From Effrenium voratum (Eukaryota > Sar > Dinophyceae > Suessiales > Symbiodiniaceae), in contig CAUJNA010001527.1 in assembly GCA_963377175.1 (NCBI GenBank), positions 1 through 64,000 on the forward strand: 64,000 nt of DNA, written 5' to 3'. Made by a program: the position numbers and the translations under genes. The notes beneath the pieces were generated by a model that saw only the letters and a list, made by a program, of their open reading frames with translations, was not told where the DNA came from and did not search any database. Shown one piece after another: positions 45,308 to 54,209 of this stretch (within the stretch, counting starts at the first letter, position 1; every line of letters starts with the position of its first letter).

Positions 45308-48114
45308 CTCTTAGATATCTTAAGATAAATCTTATATTTAAATATTTGATTAAGACAGTTGTTTAAATATGTCTCGTGGTCCTGGGTGTTAGTTAAATCA
45401 GCTATAGGTTTCAACTGCTTCCCGTCAGCAGTTCCTATAATTATCTTCTCTGGGTACGTATCCTTAAACTCCCTAACTCTGTTCAAAATATAATTGCCCG
45501 CCATACCTAGCTCATCAAACACAATACAATTATAATCAGAATGGTCAAATGTCGGTAGTCTTTCTCCAGCTTCTATTGGAATACTGAAAAACTTGTTTAA
45601 TGTTACGGCACCGGCTTCGGTTTCTTGCTTCTGCTTGTTATTAGAACATACGAATAACACATTATAACCTAGATTTTTCATATATTCGCCTATATAACTC
45701 TTGCCACTTCCAGCCAGTTTTGCTTTTAGTAAAACCGGATGACACGACACAATTTGCTCACAAATGCTTTTGGTGTCGTATTCGTCTTTAACACGAATTT
45801 TTACATTATTGTAAGTCGGAATTTCTGATAACTCATTAACCTTAATTTTGTATATATCACTCGGTGGTGATACTTGTTTATTATCTTCAGCTCTCCATCC
45901 TCCCCTTTTGGTTGAAAACTTAATCAATGTTTTGGCCTTGTCAATATTTTTCCTATCAATAATGAAGGCATCGGTTTTAACACTATGCACATTGATATTG
46001 TTGTTTTTCAATGTTTTATAATCTTTATGCATTTTAAAATTATGTCGTTGCATGAGTAGCTCTTTAATATACCTAAAGCCATTGGTTAAGTCTTGTTTAT
46101 GTGTCGTTGTCAATGTGTAATATTTGACTTCTGACTCTTTCTCAACGTTTTTGATATCGTATTTTTTACCATCTATAATTTTATAACATTCGCGACAATG
46201 ATTGTGATAATACATATTATTTTTCCAAAATTTATATGTGCCGTCATCAGAATTCCGGTACCTATCATCATCATTATCATGAGCCTTAAATTCTAAAACC
46301 CATCCCTCGCCTCTTTCCTGTTCTAATTCTTTAATATATTCATCTGTCATCTCTGTCAAAACCTTATCATCATAAAATCCACTAATCTTATTAATTCTTC
46401 CCCCATACAGATTTTGATGATACAATGCTTCACTTAATGTATCAAATACTAAACTCTTCTGAGACTTGTTAGTTCCCTTTTCTAACAATCCGATATTTAC
46501 ATTTGAAATCAACTTCTTAACCTTGATGTCTTCGCCTAAATTATTTGATATGTTAGTCTTCCATAGGTTCTCAACTATACTTTTATAATCTACTTCATAA
46601 ATCGAAGAAGGCTTTTTAAAATATAGAATTTCGACTTCGTCAATAAACTCTTCTAAAAACATGCCATATATTAAATTATATTGTTTATTAAAAAATAATG
46701 ATGTTTGTTTTCCAGTAAACTTAACTAAGAATAAACATAATTCTCCCATGTTATTAAAATCATGTTTACCATAATCATAAGGCATCCAAATGTCAAATTG
46801 TTTAAACACTGGAATTTTTACGATTTTAGTTAAATTATGTGTATATGCCTTGTTCTGGTCAATCTCTATATGTAATTCATTACTATGATAAAAGTAATGA
46901 AATTTACCAGCGGGTGCTACTGTCCTGCACCTGTTTAAAATTTCTACATCAATATCATTATAATAAGATTTATGCAGTGGATTAAATAATGATTTATTGA
47001 ATTCAAACATCGCCCTTGACATCCTATTATAGGTGTCTTCAGTTTCTACTGTTATACTTGCATTGAAGGCATTAATCAAATTTTGTGTTTTTATCCTGTA
47101 TGTAATTATTCTTTTCTTAATCTTGAATTGAAACATCAGCTCCGAAATGATACACGCACTAAATTTAATTTTCGGGTCATATCCCGCCTGCTTTGCTTGA
47201 TAATACATTTTCGCCAAATCATTGTGTGTATATATCATTGTGTATTCGTCCTGTTCGGTGTGTTTTAATATGTCATCCAGCTCTTCAATCATGATGCATT
47301 TAATGGGTTCCTCTCTATGATTTAAATAAAAGTCGGTAGAAGCATTAACATTGATATTATACTCTTTCTTTATTCCTAAATTTGATTTCAATTGTTTCAA
47401 GTCCTTATTTAATGTATATATATGGTCATTCTTTATTAATGCGTAGAATGTTTTGATATGGTGGTTTCTTTTTGGTGGGTCAAATGTAAAACTCAAATTA
47501 CCTACAATATCGAAAATTCTGGCGGTGATGGCATACTCTTTAAATACCTTGTTCATGTCTTCTATTGAAGCACCATGGTTTTTGAATTCCTCGTCTGTTT
47601 TGTCTATGAGTTTCAAAATACTTTCTCTGGTCATCTTCTTCATGTTCTTGTCTTGTCCGTAAAAATCATTCAATGTGTTAATCCAACATTCGTTTTCAAC
47701 ATAATGCTTTACCTTAATGGCTTCCTCAAAAGTGCAATATTCTGGGTCGAGTTCTGTTTCCATATATCTATGAAAAATACCAATATTATTTGCGTTTTTT
47801 AAGTTCTTCTTTTTAGGGTCATAATCTTTAATATCTCCTTCTACCGTGTCGGCATCATAAATCACTACTGCATCTATATAGTGCTTCATTGTCTTGTAAT
47901 GCCTAGCGATGTCGTCATCTTGTGCCAGTGTTTTAATAACCTTCTTAAAAAGGTTTTTGTCATACAGTCTAAAAATTCTCTTCTTGACTAATTCCTCTAT
48001 CCATCTTCCAGTCTTCACTCCAGCATGCTTATCATCAAAATGCATGGGATAATATGTCCCGCCTTGAATGTCTTTAAACGATGCTTTTACATTATATGCT
48101 CCATATCCACTCAT
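45304..48114 (-). pseudogene. Polymerase-helicase (element B), 5' fragment interrupted by the LINE
   Basis: A single frame joins what are two frames in A: the polymerase part with EIDQNKAYTHN (motif A), KKLISNVNIG (motif B) and VKTDAF (motif C), and the helicase start with Walker A AGSGKS and VFDELGM. It shows that polymerase and helicase form one protein of roughly 1300 residues. The frame is broken after KISKRL by the LINE; the remainder is at 32937-33779. The apparent tail WLKPFWLKP is translated spliced-leader sequence. The start overlaps the stop of the frame at 48111 (ATGA). Confidence 0.85.
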
Positions 48115-48464
48115 AGTAAAAACCGAAATCCGATCGTGTAATCTCTGGGTTTTGTTTTGTGTCCTCTTGTTATGTTCTCCTGTTTGTTCTTTTTCATTCT
48201 TTCGTTTAGTGGTTCTCTCTCTTCATATGTGTTCATAACCTGGTCGTATTTTTGATTTGCCTTGCTCTTTTCATCCTCTGATTTTGCCTTTATGAAATCA
48301 TTAACTATCTTCTCCGCTGTTGTGTATTGTGATATTTTCCTGTCGGTGTATAATCCTATAATGTCTCTAACCTTTGCCTTTTGTTGTGTTGATAAATTCC
48401 CCTTGTTCCTTTCGAGTTTGCTTTCTAAAGAGTTAATATTTCTTTTTACAGCTTTTGATGTCAT
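48111..48464 (-). CDS. N-terminal segment of polymerase-helicase (element B)
   Basis: A 117-residue frame. LYTDRKISQYTTAEKI and EEREPLNERM match LYEDRKISQYGTAMNL and EAEPITERM at the N-terminus of the A polymerase. Its stop overlaps the next ATG as ATGA. In A this region is continuous with the rest, so B may have a frameshift here, or the two frames may be translated in a coupled way. I favour a frameshift. Confidence 0.6.
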   Translation of the reverse strand: MTSKAVKRNINSLESKLERNKGNLSTQQKAKVRDIIGLYTDRKISQYTTAEKIVNDFIKAKSEDEKSKANQKYDQVMNTYEEREPLNERMKKNKQENITRGHKTKPRDYTIGFRFLL

Positions 48465-48498
48465 AATAATATTTATATTATATATTTTATAGTGTCAA

Positions 48499-48510
48499 TA
48501 TTTCTTTAAA
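48499..48510 (-). promoter_or_regulatory. Early promoter box of polymerase gene (element B)
   Basis: The minus strand has CTTATTTAAAGAAATA about 35 bp before ATG 48464, followed by an AT-only tract. It is divergent from the box at 48579-48590. Confidence 0.55.
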
Positions 48511-48578
48511 TAAGTTTTTTCTTGAAATGTTATTTAATAATAATTTATAGTATATAATTATATTTTATGTAAAACTTA

Positions 48579-48590
48579 TTTAAAGAAATA
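48579..48590 (+). promoter_or_regulatory. Early promoter box of small rightward gene (element B)
   Basis: CTTATTTAAAGAAATA ends 25 bp before ATG 48615. Between the two boxes is an AT-rich region shared by the divergent genes. Confidence 0.55.
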
Positions 48591-48614
48591 CTGTGTTAAT
48601 AATATATTAACAGA

Positions 48615-48881
48615 ATGCCCAGATTATCAAAATATCATGATGTTACTAAGGACTTGAACCCGGATGACTACACAATGGAAGAGATACAAAAACAGATGGC
48701 TATATACAACCGCTTGTATTATCTTAAGAACCTACAAAAAGAAGGATGGATGGAAAATAAAATTGAACAAAGCAAAAAGGCATATCGTCAGAAAGCCATA
48801 AAGGAATACATAGAAAAACAAAATATAGATATTGATGAAATTAAAAACCCTCAAGAACTACTTGACAAGCTCACAAAATGA
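48615..48881 (+). CDS. Small basic protein divergent from polymerase (element B)
   Basis: An 88-residue orthologue of the gene at 7137. The shared core is EIQKQMAIYNRLYYLKN. The rest is Lys-rich and helical (KKAYRQKAIKEYIEKQ). Gene order, orientation and promoter box are kept, so it is probably an early gene of real use to the element. Function unknown. Confidence 0.75.
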   Translation: MPRLSKYHDVTKDLNPDDYTMEEIQKQMAIYNRLYYLKNLQKEGWMENKIEQSKKAYRQKAIKEYIEKQNIDIDEIKNPQELLDKLTK

Positions 48882-48886
48882 AATAC

Positions 48887-48917
48887 TTAATAATATTATG
48901 TTGTTTAATATTATTAA
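48887..48917. terminator. Bidirectional hairpin between convergent genes
   Basis: TTAATAATATTA (48887-48898) pairs exactly with TAATATTATTAA (48906-48917). It lies between the small gene and the fibre stop. Confidence 0.58.
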
Positions 48918-50999
48918 TTATTTAGATTTTTTCTTTTTCAATAATTTAGTTTCCAAATATTCTACGCGATGGATTAGTTTTGATAAAGCATCCCAACTAA
49001 TACAGGCCATTCTGTCATAGCACATTGTTAAGTATTCTCCTGTTTCATTTACAATATTATATTTAGGATTTGTGTATTGTTGAACATCTTGAGCAATCCA
49101 TCCTAATTCAGTCTTTTTAGTTTTTTGATTTTTAACAAATGTTTTAATCTTAATGTTTTTTACCATATTTATAGTGTCATCTTCTACATCTTCTATATTA
49201 TCTTTCAGTCTCTTATCACTACTTAAATTAAATCCATTGAATGATGAAAATTGTGTATCGTCCAATTGTAAATATTTAGTGCCATCAATATAACTATCAA
49301 TAGTTGTTGATGCTTCTAATCTTAAAACAGCATCACTATTTAAATGTCTCAAATTGATTTTATGAGCAATTCCAAAAGTCATATCACCGTCAATAGTCCA
49401 GTCGCCTCGTAATTCGCTATTACTTCCACTATTCAAAATAATTTTATTATCAGCATATGTTGAAGATAATCCAACAACCAAATTAATAGAGTTTGAAGTG
49501 TTGCTATTCCTAATTATTAAATCATTTGTATCGACATACATTTCAGCATTATCAATTATTAGTTTTGATGTGTTGCCAAATTGAACATTGCCACTCGGTG
49601 AATTTTGTAATAATAAAGTATTTCCTGATACTGACTGAACCTGATTGACTTCAACTTTCTTACCAGAAACCATTGTTAAATCGCCATTTGTATATACATC
49701 ACCTAATACATCAACTGGCTTATTGAATATGGTTTTTGATACCGCGCCGTCGCACATAAAATATTGATTAGAAGAATTTGTAATATCGCCAATACTAACA
49801 GCAACAAAATTATTATGCGCCATATATAAACCTTCTGTAGCATCTGGTGTATATCTTCGTATTGAACCATTGTTATTAAAATTTAAAAATGAACCATTAT
49901 TAAGACTTACTGCGTTGTCAGTTCCTACAAACTGAACAGCACTGGTAAATCTTGCTTGTCCGGCACAGTTTAAAACATAACCAGAAACACCAACAGCACC
50001 TAAACCAAACCTATCCTTAACCCAGACACGACCAACATTAGCATCTCCTATTTGAGTTTCCCATTGACCTCCTGAGCTACTCATCCACATTCTGCCATCT
50101 CTATTAATATTAAATTCTCTGTTAAACATTACGAATTGAATGTGTAATCCATTACTTGGTGCTCTATAATTATTACAAAATAAAGTATTACCAGAAACCA
50201 TTGTAATAGAGTCATGAAATGTAACCGGACCCGATACTGATTGATTGCTTAAATCTAGTTTATCTAATTTTTGTAAATCCGTTGCTAATAAACTATTGAT
50301 AGTATTTGAATTTTCAGTTATTAATAAATCTTGTGTAGTGTTGTCTGATACGATTGAAGCAAATGTATTGGTGTATGCAGTATTTGTATTGAATAAATTA
50401 GTATCGTTTGCATATAATGTTGATACATCTGCTAAAATTGTTGATATTGTGTTTCCGTGTCCTGTTATTAGTGAAGAATTTGAACTTATATTATTGAAGT
50501 TTGAAGTGATTGTATTATTGGAATTTCCTACTAAGAATGTATTAGAACTAATAGTATTGAAGTTTGATGTTATTGTAGCGTTTAAATTACTGATTAAAAA
50601 AGTATTAGAACTAATATTATTAGCATTTGTGTCAAGCTTAATTGTATTTGCTGATATAGTCGGTAGTATTGAAGTTATGGTTAATCCGTGTGCTGTTATA
50701 TTATTAAGGTTGCTTGTAATTGTTGCGTTTTGATTTACTTGTTCGTCAAACATCGTTGTTGAAGTAGCATTTAATTCAGTAATATCAAGAATATTAGCAT
50801 CTATCTTATTTTTTTGTGCTAATATCAGTGCATCAACTTCTTCAATTGTATAACCTCCGCCTAATGCGCCTGCGGTGTCTGATAATTCTTGCTTTGTAGC
50901 ATAAACACTGCTTAAGGTCGATGGTTCTGTTGAATTTATTAATACTAATTCACTTGCTATAATTCTGCTTGAGCCATCCAATGATAATGTTGAAAACAT
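48918..50999 (-). CDS. Fibre protein with S74 chaperone domain (element B)
   Basis: A 693-residue protein. The N-terminal half has repeats of the form NLN(A/N)TITSNFN and NTISSNTFLI. The module with FNREFNINRDGRMWMSSSGG is about four-fifths identical to that of A (929 residues), far above the rest. The C-terminus begins SSDKRLKDNI, the S74 self-cleavage motif, with GWIAQDV and a coiled coil. The gene is on the other strand and in the other arm compared with A. Intact. Confidence 0.85.
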   Translation of the reverse strand: MFSTLSLDGSSRIIASELVLINSTEPSTLSSVYATKQELSDTAGALGGGYTIEEVDALILAQKNKIDANILDITELNATSTTMFDEQVNQNATITSNLNNITAHGLTITSILPTISANTIKLDTNANNISSNTFLISNLNATITSNFNTISSNTFLVGNSNNTITSNFNNISSNSSLITGHGNTISTILADVSTLYANDTNLFNTNTAYTNTFASIVSDNTTQDLLITENSNTINSLLATDLQKLDKLDLSNQSVSGPVTFHDSITMVSGNTLFCNNYRAPSNGLHIQFVMFNREFNINRDGRMWMSSSGGQWETQIGDANVGRVWVKDRFGLGAVGVSGYVLNCAGQARFTSAVQFVGTDNAVSLNNGSFLNFNNNGSIRRYTPDATEGLYMAHNNFVAVSIGDITNSSNQYFMCDGAVSKTIFNKPVDVLGDVYTNGDLTMVSGKKVEVNQVQSVSGNTLLLQNSPSGNVQFGNTSKLIIDNAEMYVDTNDLIIRNSNTSNSINLVVGLSSTYADNKIILNSGSNSELRGDWTIDGDMTFGIAHKINLRHLNSDAVLRLEASTTIDSYIDGTKYLQLDDTQFSSFNGFNLSSDKRLKDNIEDVEDDTINMVKNIKIKTFVKNQKTKKTELGWIAQDVQQYTNPKYNIVNETGEYLTMCYDRMACISWDALSKLIHRVEYLETKLLKKKKSK

Positions 51000-51034
51000 A
51001 ATTATTATATAGTAGGTTATAAAATAATTATATT

Positions 51035-51613
51035 CTATCTTTTTTTTCCTCTTGAGCCAAATATACCTTTATTTAATGCATTGTATTTTTCTTGCTTCTG
51101 TCTCAAATATTCATTTTGCAATAATTGGTAATGCTGTGCTATATTTTGTAGCGGGTTTGGAGGCGGTTGTGGTTGCGTTCTTCTTGGGGGCGGTGTGTTC
51201 GCTATTATATTATTTTGTTGCTGTTGTTGTGGTGGAACGTATTGCTCTTCTTCTTCGCGATATTCTACCTTTTGGGGCTTTGCTATTGGAACTGCTTTTA
51301 GTTTAGGTTTTATAGGCTTAGTTTCTAATGGTCCTTGGCAATTGCGCTCGTGGCTGTATCTATATGATTTTAATGTTAAAGTTTTGGCACATTTTGGACA
51401 GGTTATTTTCTTTTCATTGCGTGCTTGAGTTTTTGAGTTGTTTTTCAATGGTTCGCGTAGCAACGCGAATGCTTCGCGTTCTATAGGTTTCGCTTCTGTT
51501 GGTGCTTCTATTGTTGGTTCTGTCTTTGGTGCTTCTTCTTCAATTGGTGGTAATTCATTTACTGGCTCGTCTGCTTCAATTGTATTAGTAATTTCAGGTT
51601 CAACTTCTGACAT
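51035..51613 (-). CDS. Acidic/Pro-rich protein with CPKC zinc finger (element B)
   Basis: A 192-residue orthologue of the gene at 9597: acidic N-terminus, EREAFALLREP (from a GC-rich repeat), CPKCAKTL with HERNC, then a Pro/Gln-rich C-terminus (QQQQQNN, PPPRRTQPQPPP) ending GSRGKKR. It lies upstream of the fibre and downstream of the penton on the leftward strand. A virion DNA-binding role is plausible. Confidence 0.75.
   Translation of the reverse strand: MSEVEPEITNTIEADEPVNELPPIEEEAPKTEPTIEAPTEAKPIEREAFALLREPLKNNSKTQARNEKKITCPKCAKTLTLKSYRYSHERNCQGPLETKPIKPKLKAVPIAKPQKVEYREEEEQYVPPQQQQQNNIIANTPPPRRTQPQPPPNPLQNIAQHYQLLQNEYLRQKQEKYNALNKGIFGSRGKKR
51451..51481 (-). repeat. GC-rich 33 bp palindromic repeat, copy 4
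   Basis: On the minus strand AACGCGAA-GCA-TTCGCGTT then GCTACGCGAACC; one base differs from copy 2. It sits at the same point of the zinc-finger gene as copy 1 in A, so this insertion predates the split of A and B or the residues are now needed. Confidence 0.75.
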
Positions 51614-51688
51614 ATATAATATATTATATATTTTGTCTATATTTTTTATATATTTTGTCTATATGGACAAATGAGAAATATATTATAT

Positions 51689-52544
51689 TCAATTGTCTAA
51701 TTGAAATAAAAGTGAGAACTGTATGGGTACCCCGTGAAAATCAATAACTTCGTTTCTGGAGGTTGTAATTTTAAAGTGTAATCTCTTAATATTTTTACCG
51801 CCTACATCAATAAAATCTGCATATATAGGTGAGGTGTAGTCGCTAATGACTCCGCCCAGTTGTTGGTTAATTTGAACTTTTTTTTATTACTGAACTACTA
51901 AAATTATTAGGTGCTGAATATTTGTAGTCGCTTAGTTGAGGTGAGTTAATATATACATTTTGAAAAGGAACTAAATTAAAGTATCCACTTAACCAAGATG
52001 ACGCAGGTTCATAGACAATATAATTACTTAATAAATAGTTAATAGATTTTGGTCTTAAATTGTCATATTCAAACTGTCCTCTGTTCCATTCACCATTTAC
52101 ATAAGTTTCTAATTCTTCATCTGTAGGTATTTTGATTTTGTAATTTAGAGGGTCATTTAATTTAAGTTCCATTTTGCGTTCGCTTTGTCCATATACTGTT
52201 AAGAATAAGTCAGGTGCAATATCATTAAATGCCGTGTTTAATTCTGATTGTATTTTAAATGATAATTGATTGGCATAATAAATTTCACCGGATACATCAA
52301 CGGCAATGCTTCTTAATAAGACATTGGAACTATTATATAACATAATATAGAAGCGTTCGTAAAAACCTTTTTCAGTCGTATAAAAGGGGGCGCTGAATGA
52401 ACACTCTGTCACGAACATTTTTGTTCTTGGTGGAATTTCAAAGTTTTGGTCAAGTTCTATAATAAAATCGCTGGTAGAATTACTTTCTTGCAATCTGTAG
52501 GCACTATCAACATAGATTTTTTTATATGTTAATCTATCACTCAT
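51689..52544 (-). pseudogene. Penton protein (element B), frameshifted
   Basis: The N-terminus YKKIYVDSAYRLQES and TSDFIIELDQN fit the penton family; ATG 52544 is preferred over 52559. The frame runs until NFSSSVIKK, where a run of eight T (51878-51885) adds one base. In the next frame the conserved end KRLHFKITT and VIDFHGVPIQFSLLF follows to 51689. Likely decay, homopolymer error or slippage. It lies opposite the lipase-like gene, as in A. Confidence 0.78.
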
Positions 52545-52606
52545 AAATATAATATACAATAGAAATTATAATATAATTATTATTGATAATTACTTTGAAT
52601 TATTGT

Positions 52607-52640
52607 TATTAATAGATAATTTAAAAAATATCTATTAATA
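52607..52640. terminator. Hairpin before the lipase-like gene
   Basis: TATTAATAGATA (52607-52618) pairs with TATCTATTAATA (52629-52640). It lies between the divergent penton and lipase-like genes, so here it is more likely a promoter or leader element than a terminator. Confidence 0.45.
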
Positions 52641-52644
52641 ATAT

Positions 52645-53424
52645 ATGATTGGACGACAATTATTATTAGGTGCTATAGAAGGCAGGACGCCGACGCAAAT
52701 GATGGCAGGTGTAGCAAGTGATAAAGCATATACAGCAGGTAAGGATTTAATAGAAGATGTATTTTTTAACCATAAAAAGAAATTGGAAGACAAAATAGGA
52801 GGTTTCAATAAACATTTTGATAAGCAGATAATGAAACATAAAACACGCTATGCTGAAGAAATCAATGTTCAAAATAAAAATAAAATCGATGATGTCAAGG
52901 GTTTAGACGCAGCCTATTCAAATGTGAATGGAATAACAAGAATAGGCAACACATTATATATTGGTGGTACTGGTGCTAAAACGGGACTAAATCACAAAGT
53001 CAATGATGTAATTGCAGATTTGTTTTTTATTCCTACTCATAATGTTCAATTAAGCGAAAGATATAAAGACGCAATGGAAGAATTAAGAAAAAATCCAGAT
53101 GTGAATAGAATTGTTGGACATAGCCTCGGTTCATCCGTTGTTCAAGAAATCAACAACAGACACGGCAACAAATATGCTAGTACTGTTTATTCATCACCTT
53201 TTGTATCAGGGATTAATCAACAGAAAAACCCGCGACACCTAAGATTTAAAAACAAGAATGACCCTATAGCAATATTAGATGATGCCGCGATTACTGCTGA
53301 CATTGGTTCATTAGATGTGTTGGAAAACCACGGATATCAAAATTGGGAAGGAAATGGACTCACAAGTATAAATCCTACTACTGATATTTCTAATGGGTTC
53401 AACCCGAATGATAATTCGGGTTAA
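52645..53424 (+). CDS. Lipase class 3-like protein (element B)
   Basis: A 259-residue protein. The nucleophile elbow is VGHSLGSSVVQEI; the acid is probably in KNDPIAILDD and the His in ENHGYQNW, the order of class 3 lipases. The N-terminus has AGVASDKAYTAGKDL, absent from the A copy. It heads the rightward capsid operon. Phospholipase-type entry function is inferred. The last residues overlap a hairpin AACCCGAA...TTCGGGTT at the stop. Confidence 0.78.
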   Translation: MIGRQLLLGAIEGRTPTQMMAGVASDKAYTAGKDLIEDVFFNHKKKLEDKIGGFNKHFDKQIMKHKTRYAEEINVQNKNKIDDVKGLDAAYSNVNGITRIGNTLYIGGTGAKTGLNHKVNDVIADLFFIPTHNVQLSERYKDAMEELRKNPDVNRIVGHSLGSSVVQEINNRHGNKYASTVYSSPFVSGINQQKNPRHLRFKNKNDPIAILDDAAITADIGSLDVLENHGYQNWEGNGLTSINPTTDISNGFNPNDNSG

Positions 53425-53425
53425 A
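53403..53425. terminator. Hairpin at lipase-like gene stop
   Basis: AACCCGAA and TTCGGGTT form an 8 bp stem with a 6-base loop, ending in the TAA stop. It is followed by ATGCTTCGCGTTTC, a likely remnant of the GC-rich repeat, then by an AT dinucleotide run. Confidence 0.5.
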
Positions 53426-53469
53426 TGCTTCGCGTTTCAACCCCAATTCAACACCAGAACAATAAATAA

Positions 53470-53500
<31 letters not shown>

Positions 53501-53508
53501 ACTTATAT

Positions 53509-53952
53509 ATGAGTATTGATGCTGAGAAATGGGACAGCGATATTGAATATGCTTATAAGAAAATGATAGAGCGAGAGAAAAAGAAAGAATACAACATATC
53601 AAATAGTAAATATGAATGTAATTGTGGCAAAGAAGTATTGAATAAGGATAAAGAAGAGCACGAAAGCAATGATTCAAATCATTTATACTACAGAAAAGGT
53701 AATATTGAAGGACTTATAATAGGCATGTATAGTGAAATTATTAATTATGAAAATGATTACTTAAAATTACATCCAGAAAATAACAAAATACATTATACAG
53801 ATTATAGTAGAATTGATTATACCGACTTTTTAAAAGAACAAGAAGAAAAGACAATTCCATTAGATGAAGATGATTTAAGTTATTTGTATAAGTATAGAGA
53901 CGAATTAGAAGATTGTATAAAGCGTATAACTGAACTAACATTATCTCAATAA
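53509..53952 (+). CDS. Hypothetical protein with single C2H2-like site
   Basis: A 147-residue charged protein with CNCGKEVLNKDKEEHESNDSNH, a possible zinc site, and a Tyr/Asp-rich middle (HYTDYSRIDYTDF). No counterpart is seen in A at this place. It lies between the lipase-like and small basic genes on the same strand. Function unknown. Confidence 0.65.
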   Translation: MSIDAEKWDSDIEYAYKKMIEREKKKEYNISNSKYECNCGKEVLNKDKEEHESNDSNHLYYRKGNIEGLIIGMYSEIINYENDYLKLHPENNKIHYTDYSRIDYTDFLKEQEEKTIPLDEDDLSYLYKYRDELEDCIKRITELTLSQ

Positions 53953-53963
53953 TATTAATAATA

Positions 53964-54191
53964 ATGTTTAGAAATAAAGACAAGCAAAACAAAATTCCAT
54001 TAGAGAAGAAACTGACAAAAGAACCTACAAAATACGATAAACAATATAAAACATTAGATTATGATACTTTAAAAGATATAGTTGATACAAAAAATAATTA
54101 TCTAATAAATACTATAAAAAATACAACTTCAAACAATTCTACTACAATGCTTCCACATAAGAAAAATATAAAAAAAAAAAATAAAATCTAA
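53964..54191 (+). CDS. Small basic protein upstream of capsid gene (element B)
   Basis: A 75-residue Lys/Asn/Thr-rich protein, matching the A gene at 11841 around LDYDTLKDIVDT. It lacks the EREAFALLREP insertion present in A, giving the empty-site state of the GC-rich repeat. It ends KKNIKKKNKI, 18 bp before the capsid gene. Confidence 0.65.
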   Translation: MFRNKDKQNKIPLEKKLTKEPTKYDKQYKTLDYDTLKDIVDTKNNYLINTIKNTTSNNSTTMLPHKKNIKKKNKI

Positions 54192-54209
54192 GTTTATCAT
54201 ATATAAGTA

